36,785 nt of DNA from a virus: positions 1-36,785 of the IMG/VR virus record IMGVR_UViG_3300046171_000077. One strand, written 5' to 3'. A program made the position numbers and the translations under genes. The notes beneath the pieces are model-generated. The model saw nothing but the letters and a program-made list of their open reading frames with translations, was not told the origin of the DNA and searched no databases. Below, one piece after another: positions 14,165-20,980 of this stretch; the first letter of the stretch is position 1, and every line of letters begins with the position of its first letter.

Positions 14165-14411
14165 GGTGACATTTGAAGAGGTTGAGAAACTAGGACAGGT
14201 TGAGAGCTACCTAGAGGCTGAGGGCTTCCACAACATCACCTCATTTGCTGAGATTACTGAGGGCGAGAGGGTGATAGTAATGATCGCTTCAGATACCCCT
14301 AAAGAAATCAACGTCTTCGGCATTTGCTGGAGCGCTGATCATTTTCAGAAACTAAGTGTTAGCGATATTCGCAACGATTTCATGACGGCATATGGCGACG
14401 AACAAGACTAG
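14157..14411 (+). CDS. Small acidic protein between the terminase subunits (unknown function)
   Basis: The protein has 84 residues and is acidic, with an alpha/beta pattern (FEEVEKLGQVESYLEAEG helix, then GERVIVMIASD strand). It overlaps both terminase genes (8 bases upstream, 20 bases downstream), so it is translated with them. No known motif. Confidence 0.6.
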   Translation: MSEVTFEEVEKLGQVESYLEAEGFHNITSFAEITEGERVIVMIASDTPKEINVFGICWSADHFQKLSVSDIRNDFMTAYGDEQD

Positions 14412-15696
14412 ACTAACGCTGAAGCCTCGGAGCTGGGTTAGGCCATACTTGCAACGGACAGAGGACAGAGCTTGTCTGGTGGTGCATCGACGTGGCGGTA
14501 AGAGCTTCGGATGTTTGCAGGATCTAATCCTTAAATGCCACACTCACACGAGAAAGGGTTTAAAGTCATCGCCTTTGCGCTACGGATATTTTGCGCCTAC
14601 ACAAGCCCAGGCCAAGAAAATCGCGTGGAGCTACCTTAAAACCTTTACGCATCAGATACCTGGTGTGATCAAGAACGAGTCGGAGCTATGGATTCGCTTC
14701 CAGAACGGGGCAGAGATCGGGCTGTATTCCGGCGAGAACTATGAGCGAGCAAGGGGACTCTACTTTGATGGTGTAGTATTGGACGAATACGCCGACATTC
14801 CACCAGATGCGTGGGAGTCAGTCATAGAACCGTGTCTTTTAGACTACAAAGGTTGGGCCACGTTTGTAGGGACGCCTAAGGGTAAGAATGCGTTCTGGAG
14901 AGTCTACCAACACTCGCTCAAAGACCCTGAGTGGTTCTCCCTCTGTTTAAAAGCATCTGAGAGCGGCCTGATCCCGCCTGACCAGCTAGCTAGGATGAAG
15001 GCTACAAGAGAGAGCAACGTGTTTGAGCGGGAATTTGAATGCTCGTTTTCATCTGATATACCTGGCACGATCTACGCCAAGGAAGTAGAAGACGCGCTGA
15101 GGTTAGGTCATGTGTGCGACTTTGAGCCTAATCGTGGGCCGGTATGGACGACCTGGGACATCGGATCGCCACAAAACACTGCCGTCATTTATTGGCAGAT
15201 CGACGGCATGAGGAGAACGGTCATTGACTGCGACATATCAGCCGGCATGACGCTAGAGGATCGTGTAGGTCATATGCAGGCCAAAGGATTTAGCTATGGC
15301 GGTCACTTACTTCCACATGACTCGGCAGCTAGACAGCCTAATGGACTGACATTTGCAGAGGAGTTACGGAAGGCTGGCCTGTCAAACGTGCAGACAATTC
15401 CTAGAACGCATGACAAGGAACTGCGGATTAACGCGACCAAGAAGGCATTTCCGAATATTTGGTTTAGAGATAAGCCAACTACGCATCTCAGGGACGCTTT
15501 AAGCCAGTTTCATTACAAGGAAGCTACCGATGGAACTGGATGGATCACAAACAAGATCTCTCACGGCTGGGAGTCTCACCCATCTGACGCATTCTCAATG
15601 CTTGCGGAGGCAGAGCTTCACGATATGCTGACAGATCAGCAGTCACACGCTAAGCGCCGGCGTAGGCCACGCATCAATGCTGGAACTGGATACTAA
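14392..15696 (+). CDS. terL: Terminase large subunit (ATPase and nuclease)
   Basis: The protein has 434 residues. The ATPase has a Walker A-like VHRRGGKS (31-38) and Walker B VVLDE (128-132), with the coupling motif FVGTPKGK at about 158-165. The RNase H-like nuclease has Asp256 (WDIGSP), Asp310 (LLPHDSA) and Asp399 (HPSDAF). Its length is normal for a compact TerL. It packages concatemeric DNA into the prohead through the portal, driven by ATP, and cuts it. The gene is followed by a gap of about 60 bases with a candidate promoter. Confidence 0.93.
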   Translation: MATNKTRLTLKPRSWVRPYLQRTEDRACLVVHRRGGKSFGCLQDLILKCHTHTRKGLKSSPLRYGYFAPTQAQAKKIAWSYLKTFTHQIPGVIKNESELWIRFQNGAEIGLYSGENYERARGLYFDGVVLDEYADIPPDAWESVIEPCLLDYKGWATFVGTPKGKNAFWRVYQHSLKDPEWFSLCLKASESGLIPPDQLARMKATRESNVFEREFECSFSSDIPGTIYAKEVEDALRLGHVCDFEPNRGPVWTTWDIGSPQNTAVIYWQIDGMRRTVIDCDISAGMTLEDRVGHMQAKGFSYGGHLLPHDSAARQPNGLTFAEELRKAGLSNVQTIPRTHDKELRINATKKAFPNIWFRDKPTTHLRDALSQFHYKEATDGTGWITNKISHGWESHPSDAFSMLAEAELHDMLTDQQSHAKRRRRPRINAGTGY

Positions 15697-15725
15697 AGTG
15701 TCGCTTGCTTGATATTTAAAGATAG

Positions 15726-15754
15726 TTGACATATTTACATAAAAACGATAAAGA
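15726..15754 (+). promoter_or_regulatory. Candidate promoter before the virion genes
   Basis: TTGACA (15726-15731) is a perfect -35. TAAAGA (15749-15754) lies 17 bases downstream, with GATAAA two bases nearer as an alternative -10. It lies in the short AT-rich gap between terL and the Pro-rich gene and would drive portal and scaffold. Confidence 0.5.
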
Positions 15755-15759
15755 GCCTT

Positions 15760-15957
15760 ATGGGATTCCTATCGCCAAAGCCCCCGCCGCCCCCGCCGGC
15801 CCCTGCAATGCCAGACGTAGGCCGCACTGAAGCCAAGAAGATTGCTAAGCGTAAGCGTAAGCGGAGCATGAGTGAGTCTAGCTATGCTCAGTCAACTAGA
15901 GGTGGAGCCGTCAATCCAAACTACTCGACGGGATCTAAGACAGCCCAAGGACAATGA
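15760..15957 (+). CDS. Small proline-rich basic protein before the portal
   Basis: The protein has 65 residues: a PKPPPPPPAP tract near the N-terminus, a strongly basic centre (KKIAKRKRKR) and a Ser/Gly-rich tail. Similar Pro-rich small proteins occur between terminase and portal in many T7-like marine phages, where their role is unknown. It overlaps the portal ATG by 4 bases. Confidence 0.65.
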   Translation: MGFLSPKPPPPPPAPAMPDVGRTEAKKIAKRKRKRSMSESSYAQSTRGGAVNPNYSTGSKTAQGQ

Positions 15958-17600
15958 TCGACGAGAACGTAGACACTATTCTCAGAAAGGCTGAATCACT
16001 TGAGAGTGAACTAAACGCTTTTAAGTCTCACTGGGATCTGACTGCCAAGTATTTTAAGCCACAGCTTGATATATTTACGCAAACTCCCCAGTCGCCTGAC
16101 GTTACCGGATTCTCGGGCTTGTATGACACTACAGGGATTGAGAGTCTGGATACCTACTCCAACGGCATGATAGCCGAGGTATTCTCGTCAAATGAGAAAT
16201 GGATGATCTACACGCCCCAGGATGACCACGAGGTCGATGATGCGGGCCGCAAATGGTACAACAAATGTTCTGAGCTAGCCCTAACTGCTCTTGGACGCAG
16301 TAATTTCTACCAGTCGATAAAGCCGGTCGTCACCGATATGGGATGTGGCGGCACTGGATCATTGTATGTTGAGCGAGGAAATAAGAAGCTACTCAAGTTT
16401 TGTTACGACCGTCTAGGCACATTTGCTATTGAGAAGGATGGCGAGGGAGACATTCGGACCGAATACCGGTGGCTGACTATGACTGCCTCTGAAATGGCAG
16501 ATAAGTTTGGAGAGGATAACCTAGGCAAAAAGGCTAAGGCATCGCTAAATGATATGAAAAAGGGCGGTGAGAAGACTTATTTCACGGTCATCCACGCTTG
16601 CTTCCCTCGCAACAAGAACGGCATTGAGGCCAAGAACAAGCCATTTGCCAGTATCTACGTCTGCAAAGAAGACAGAATGATTTTAGAGGAAGGTGGATAT
16701 GATTACTATCCATTCGCCTCACCAAGAGCTGAGATCTGGAATGATTACAACTACGGTCTAGCTCCAGCCTCCAAGGCGCTACCGGCAATGAGAGAGCTGA
16801 ATAAGCTCCGTAGAGATGTCCATGAGGGCGTAGCTCTACAGGTCAAGCCACCTTGGTTAGTGCCATCAGACTCAGTAGATGAGATCTCAACACGGCCAAA
16901 TGGCGTGACGGTATTTGATGAGCGCAACGGGATGAAGCCTGAGCAGATGAGGCTCTATAACGACATCAACGCCGGCATGGTATTAATGGAGAACGTGACA
17001 GAGCAGGTCCGTGGGTTTTTCCACGCACAACTATTTGAGGCTGTAGCTCAGAAGGACAAGCAGATGACGGCCAGAGAGGTTGCCAGCATTGAAAACGCTG
17101 CTCTTCGTCGCTTCCTGCCTAATTTCAACCAGATCACTACAGAGCTAACACCAATCTTCCAGAACGTGTTCTTGCTACTGTTTAATGAAGGAGCATTCCC
17201 AGACCCACCTGAGTCTGTAAAGCTTTACCCTGATGGCCCAATGAATGCCGGTATCGTGCCGCTTCCAAAGGTTGAGTTCACCTCGCGCATTGCTCTAGCG
17301 ATAAGGATGATCGAAAACAACGCTATTGACCGCACTATTGAGCGGATTATGCCAATGATTCAGATCGCTCCAGAGCTTGCCGACAACTTTGACCTTGACC
17401 AGATGCTTAGAGATAGCGCCCGCAATGACGGTATTTCTGAGGATGTCATCAAGAATCTTCAACAGGTAATCGAACAGCGCGAAGCCCGTGCAGCAGAGAT
17501 GGCTCAACAGCAGCAGATGATGATGGCTCAACAAGCCGCCAGCGCTGCCAAGGACGCCAGCCAGGTCGATCCTGAGAAGCTTCAAGGCATGATGCAATAA
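15954..17600 (+). CDS. Portal protein (T7 gp8-like head-tail connector)
   Basis: The protein has 548 residues, close to T7 gp8 (536). Typical segments of the head-to-tail connecting family: an N-terminal helical region with ESLDTYSNGMIAEVFSSNEKW, GTGSLYVERG at about 138-147, the PRAEIWNDYNYGLAPASKALP region at about 257-277, ELNKLRRDVHEGVALQVKPPWLVP, and QMTAREVASIENAALRRFLP. The C-terminus is Gln/Met/Ala-rich (EMAQQQQMMMAQQAASA). It forms the ring through which DNA enters and to which tail tube proteins attach. Confidence 0.92.
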   Translation: MIDENVDTILRKAESLESELNAFKSHWDLTAKYFKPQLDIFTQTPQSPDVTGFSGLYDTTGIESLDTYSNGMIAEVFSSNEKWMIYTPQDDHEVDDAGRKWYNKCSELALTALGRSNFYQSIKPVVTDMGCGGTGSLYVERGNKKLLKFCYDRLGTFAIEKDGEGDIRTEYRWLTMTASEMADKFGEDNLGKKAKASLNDMKKGGEKTYFTVIHACFPRNKNGIEAKNKPFASIYVCKEDRMILEEGGYDYYPFASPRAEIWNDYNYGLAPASKALPAMRELNKLRRDVHEGVALQVKPPWLVPSDSVDEISTRPNGVTVFDERNGMKPEQMRLYNDINAGMVLMENVTEQVRGFFHAQLFEAVAQKDKQMTAREVASIENAALRRFLPNFNQITTELTPIFQNVFLLLFNEGAFPDPPESVKLYPDGPMNAGIVPLPKVEFTSRIALAIRMIENNAIDRTIERIMPMIQIAPELADNFDLDQMLRDSARNDGISEDVIKNLQQVIEQREARAAEMAQQQQMMMAQQAASAAKDASQVDPEKLQGMMQ

Positions 17601-17818
17601 TGGACAGACATACACATAACGGGAAGGTTGTTAAGACTCTCCTGTCTACTACAGAAGGGGACGCGCTGTTGGAATGGATGAAAGTAAAATTTCAGTTCGA
17701 CCAGCCGGTGTTCAAAGCAGAAGACGACTACAACGAGACATCCGCAAAACTACGCGAAGGTGGCCGTCACGTAATCATAGAACTAGAGAACCTAAAACCA
17801 AGAAACCCAGATGATTGA
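17600..17818 (+). CDS. Small phage protein, Bbp19-like
   Basis: The protein has 72 residues. The pattern LSTTEGDALLEWMKVKFQF, a short acidic loop, then LREGGRHVIIELENL recalls the Bbp19 family of small proteins near podovirus capsid genes (T..G..VL..L....., then EG.R.V...I). Its ATG overlaps the portal stop and its end overlaps the next ATG by 8 bases. The function is unknown. Confidence 0.55.
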   Translation: MDRHTHNGKVVKTLLSTTEGDALLEWMKVKFQFDQPVFKAEDDYNETSAKLREGGRHVIIELENLKPRNPDD

Positions 17819-18158
17819 TCCAAGACTATTTAAACTAGTTGGCGACAAGTTCATTCGACAGACCGACATGAAAGAGATTGCCACGCTTGTAGACGGCGAG
17901 GTTACAGGGCTTCACCACAAGCAGGAGAAGTTCCGAGAGACTCTAGAAAGCCTAATTGGTGACGCATCACCAGCAGAGGTTGAGGTTTCTATTGAGGAGC
18001 CTAAGACAAAACGGTCTAGAAAGGATGCTCCGGCAGAATATTTCACTAAACGCATGGGCGGGAAGTCAGCTCAGGTAGTTGAGTGGAGACGCGAGAACTG
18101 GAGCGCGAAGCAGTTCAAGGACGAATATGGCGATCTATTTACAGAAGAGAATCTATGA
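17811..18158 (+). CDS. Small charged protein between portal and scaffold (unknown function)
   Basis: The protein has 115 residues. A helical N-terminal half (FKLVGDKFIRQTDMKEIATLV) is followed by a basic linker (EEPKTKRSRKDAP) and a C-terminal helical piece (WRRENWSAKQFKDEYGDLF). It is soluble. Its TGA overlaps the scaffold ATG. By position it may be a head assembly accessory protein. Confidence 0.55.
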   Translation: MIDPRLFKLVGDKFIRQTDMKEIATLVDGEVTGLHHKQEKFRETLESLIGDASPAEVEVSIEEPKTKRSRKDAPAEYFTKRMGGKSAQVVEWRRENWSAKQFKDEYGDLFTEENL

Positions 18159-19093
18159 GACAATACGAATTGATTAGAAACGAAGAAGGAGGAGATGCTG
18201 GCGGCGGTGCTGCCGTAGCTGATCCTACAGGAGAATACGGCTCAGACCCATCAACCCCGCCAACCTTTGATACATCAGGAATGTTTGATGCAGATGGCAG
18301 GTTTCAAGAGATCGGAGACCGGTTTAAGAACGACAGCGTCGATGCTGACTACATTAACCGCAACTTCAAAGGCAAGAGTCCATCTGACCTAGCAAAGATG
18401 CTCAAGGATAACCAGACGGCAGCGCGAGCAAAGTCAGTCAGTTACCCAGGAGCAGACGCCACCGATGAGGATTGGAGTCGATTCCGTGAAGCCGCCGGTG
18501 TGCCAGAGAGTGCAGATCAAGTGATGCCGGAAGACTTTGAAAGCTTCCAGAACGCTACCGGTTGGACTGAGCAAGTAGTAACTCCAGTAATTAAAAAAAT
18601 GATTGAGTCAGGCGCGCCAGGGCCAGTAATTACCGCTAGCCTAGCGGCTGTTCAAGAAGCAGCAGCAGCACAAGCCGAACAATGGCAGGCAGAGGCCCAA
18701 GAGCGACGAGAAGCCGGTAAACAGCAACTTCTGGAAGCATTTGGAACAGAAACCGATGCTCGCGTTAACGGAGCGACTGTTGCAGCCGAAAAGCTCGGAA
18801 TCCAAGCTGGACTAAGTCAGGAGCAGATTGAAGGCGTCAAGCAGGTAGTATCTCAGATTGATAGCCCAGAGCTTACTAGGATGTTTGCTCACTTAAGCGA
18901 TGCAATCTCAGAGGCTTCCTACCGAGGCCCAGGTCAGACAGCCAAGGTCGATGACTTCCGAGGCCCAGCCGAAACAGCTCAGGCAATCATGGAAGATAGC
19001 CAACACCCAATGCACGCTAAGTTCATGGCCGGCGACGATGCTGTTCACAAACACGTTGATACTTTGCTAGCAAAAGCGAGAGATATTGCTTAA
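18155..19093 (+). CDS. Capsid scaffolding protein
   Basis: The protein has 312 residues from ATG 18155; a longer frame from 18083 overlaps the previous gene. It is acidic and Ala/Gln/Glu-rich, with a disordered N-terminus and long helices in the middle (AAVQEAAAAQAEQWQAEAQE at about 175-195). It ends in a short helical tip (DDAVHKHVDTLLAKARDIA). Its size matches T7 gp9 (307). It lies between portal and major capsid, the usual place for the scaffold that guides prohead assembly. A strong terminator follows. Confidence 0.82.
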   Translation: MRQYELIRNEEGGDAGGGAAVADPTGEYGSDPSTPPTFDTSGMFDADGRFQEIGDRFKNDSVDADYINRNFKGKSPSDLAKMLKDNQTAARAKSVSYPGADATDEDWSRFREAAGVPESADQVMPEDFESFQNATGWTEQVVTPVIKKMIESGAPGPVITASLAAVQEAAAAQAEQWQAEAQERREAGKQQLLEAFGTETDARVNGATVAAEKLGIQAGLSQEQIEGVKQVVSQIDSPELTRMFAHLSDAISEASYRGPGQTAKVDDFRGPAETAQAIMEDSQHPMHAKFMAGDDAVHKHVDTLLAKARDIA

Positions 19094-19132
19094 CAAATTT
19101 CTAGGTGGTCTCTCTCTTCCCATCTAGCACCG

Positions 19133-19172
19133 AGCCTCCTCCTCTTAGTCATGTCAGAGGGGGAGGCTTTTT
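19133..19172 (+). terminator. Rho-independent terminator after the scaffold gene
   Basis: A 13-bp stem (19133-19145 AGCCTCCTCCTCT with 19156-19168 AGAGGGGGAGGCT, one T-G pair), a 10-base loop and a T-run to 19172. It is directly followed by a new promoter for the capsid gene. Confidence 0.9.
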
Positions 19173-19174
19173 GT

Positions 19175-19203
19175 TTGACTAAATTGATATTTTAGCTTAG
19201 AAG
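19175..19203 (+). promoter_or_regulatory. Promoter for the major capsid gene
   Basis: TTGACT (19175-19180), a 17-base spacer, TAGAAG (19198-19203), sitting immediately after the terminator. It is the best sigma70-like promoter in the window and would give the capsid gene its own transcript. Confidence 0.6.
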
Positions 19204-19377
19204 GCTATCCATGACAGCTTACCTAGCTTGCTAGACCTGTCTATACAGCCCCAATTTGGCCGCCCTACATACGCCCCTCGCATGGCCTACCAGCATTAGC
19301 TGCCCCAATTTTAGAGGTTTCCGTTCACAGACAGCGGCTTTCGTGAACCAAAACAAAAACCTAAACCTTAAAATATT
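19204..19377 (+). promoter_or_regulatory. Long untranslated leader of the capsid gene
   Basis: About 170 bases without an ORF. It contains GCCCCAATTT twice (19248-19257 and 19302-19311) and a hairpin GTTCAC/GTGAAC (19323-19328 with 19343-19348, 14-base loop). The last 30 bases are A-rich with no Shine-Dalgarno before the ATG. It may stabilise the mRNA or control translation; no known riboswitch was recognised. Confidence 0.45.
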
Positions 19378-20298
19378 ATGCCAGTTAGTCCAACACTCGC
19401 GCTGATCGATCAGTATCAGCCTAAATTTGAAAGTCAGTGGCGTCGTCTTGCCCAGCAGGTCGATAGCCGTCTTAGCGGCGCTGTTAGCGTCAACTCCAAC
19501 TGCACCGGTGAGGTGAACTACCGCGACCAGATTAAGCCTATTGACGTTTCGTCACTTGGCACTCCTAGTCAAAACCGCATTGCTGCAACCGCAATCTCTG
19601 AAATCGAAACTCAGAAGCGCGCTAACTACCCTGAGAAGTTCCAGGCTGTTAAGCACTTTGACGAGTTTGACGAGGTGTGGCTTGCAGAGCAGTCGAAGCC
19701 CACATCACAGACCTTCCTTGAGTTTAAGGCAGGATTTAACCGCAAGATGGATGATCTTATCATTGCCGCTGCTACCGGAACTGCAAAGACCGGTAACAAT
19801 GGCGCTGTAAGCACTGATCTTCCAACTGGCCAAGTTATCTCTGTCGATACTGGAGGCACTGGGTCTGGAATGAACCTTGCAAAAATCCTTGATGCTAAGC
19901 AGCTCATGGAAGAAAACGAGGTATTCGGCCAAGACATTGACGGTGATGACGCTTACCTTGTGCTTAACGCCAAAGCCCTTCGCGGTCTTTATGATGAAGC
20001 TAAGATCACTTCTAGTGATTATGCCGGAGAACTCCAAGCTCTCTATAACGGAGAGATTGACCAGTTCCTTGGTTTCAACTTCGTCCGCACCGAGCGCCTT
20101 GCAGTCGCATCCAATGTTCGCACTTGCTTTGCTTTTGTGAAGTCAGGTATCGCACTTGATATTTGGCAGAATCCTAAGTTCAAGCTTAGCGAGCGTAACG
20201 ACTTCAATGACGCCGCCCAGCTTCGCGGAACTGCCGCAGCAGGAGCCACTCGCCTTGAGGAAGTCAAGGTTGTAGAGATTCCTTGCGACGAGTCCTAG
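19378..20298 (+). CDS. Major capsid protein
   Basis: The protein has 306 residues. The start VSPTLALIDQYQPKFESQW, an early beta region (GEVNYRDQIKPIDVS), a central domain (FLEFKAGFNRKMDDLIIAAA) and the late LGFNFVRTERLAV plus FAFVKSGIALDIWQNPKF segments match the podovirus-type HK97-fold capsid group (Phage_capsid_2-like). The Arg/Lys-rich, Gly-rich composition is normal. It has its own promoter upstream and terminator downstream, fitting high expression. Confidence 0.9.
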   Translation: MPVSPTLALIDQYQPKFESQWRRLAQQVDSRLSGAVSVNSNCTGEVNYRDQIKPIDVSSLGTPSQNRIAATAISEIETQKRANYPEKFQAVKHFDEFDEVWLAEQSKPTSQTFLEFKAGFNRKMDDLIIAAATGTAKTGNNGAVSTDLPTGQVISVDTGGTGSGMNLAKILDAKQLMEENEVFGQDIDGDDAYLVLNAKALRGLYDEAKITSSDYAGELQALYNGEIDQFLGFNFVRTERLAVASNVRTCFAFVKSGIALDIWQNPKFKLSERNDFNDAAQLRGTAAAGATRLEEVKVVEIPCDES

Positions 20299-20319
20299 TC
20301 CATAGCAACAACCAACAAG

Positions 20320-20359
20320 GGTCCGTCTGTCTTTCGGGGCGGGCGGGCCTTTCCTTTTT
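20320..20359 (+). terminator. Terminator-like stem-loop after the capsid gene
   Basis: A 12-bp stem (20320-20331 GGTCCGTCTGTC with 20338-20349 GGCGGGCGGGCC, with several G-U pairs), a 6-base loop TTTCGG, then TTTCCTTTTT ending at the next ATG. Partial termination here would keep capsid mRNA above tail mRNA. Confidence 0.75.
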
Positions 20360-20980
20360 ATGAGCAAGATCATTACCGACATCGACATTGCCAACCAAGC
20401 GCTTGGCTATTTGGGAGAGCAGACAATTGCAACAATGTCTGAAAACACCAAGGAGGCACGGCAGGTCTCGCTCCACTTTGACCAGACGCTCCGTGAGATC
20501 ATGGAGAAGCACAGGTGGTCAGTAGGCCGGAAACGAACTAGAATGACGCTATTCGGCGCAACACCAGATTTCGGGTGGTCTTACGCTCACATTATCCCAG
20601 AAGACTGTCTTAGGGTCTTAGATTTGTTTGAGCTTTCAGAAGAGACGCCCACACCAAACCCAGTTCCTATTCGCAAGTTTGAGAAGGAGCCTGGGCTTAT
20701 CCTTAGTAACATTAAGCATTGCGGCCTAGTTTACATTAAAGAGGTGATCTCATCAGATCTATCACCACTTCTTGTTAAGGCTCTAGCAATCAAGCTGGCA
20801 TCAAAGCTAGCAATTCCCCTCGGTGAGTCCAGACTGGCCGGCGATCTATCTAATATGGCCGACAATGCCATCAAGGACGCATGGCTGAGCGACGCAAGAC
20901 AGTCACGATCAGGAGAAAACTCTGATTTCCTCCAAAGATCTGAAGAAAACCACGCCGAAAGCGGAAGATACAATGCCTGA
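20360..20980 (+). CDS. Tail tubular protein A (T7 gp11-like)
   Basis: The protein has 206 residues (T7 gp11: 196). Signature at the start: IDIANQALGYLGEQTIATM, then ARQVSLHFDQTLREIMEKHRW, and FGWSYAHIIPEDCLRVLDL at about 71-90. A C-terminal helical part (KALAIKLASKLAIPLG) follows. This protein forms the adaptor ring under the portal. It overlaps the gp12-like gene by 8 bases. Confidence 0.9.
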   Translation: MSKIITDIDIANQALGYLGEQTIATMSENTKEARQVSLHFDQTLREIMEKHRWSVGRKRTRMTLFGATPDFGWSYAHIIPEDCLRVLDLFELSEETPTPNPVPIRKFEKEPGLILSNIKHCGLVYIKEVISSDLSPLLVKALAIKLASKLAIPLGESRLAGDLSNMADNAIKDAWLSDARQSRSGENSDFLQRSEENHAESGRYNA

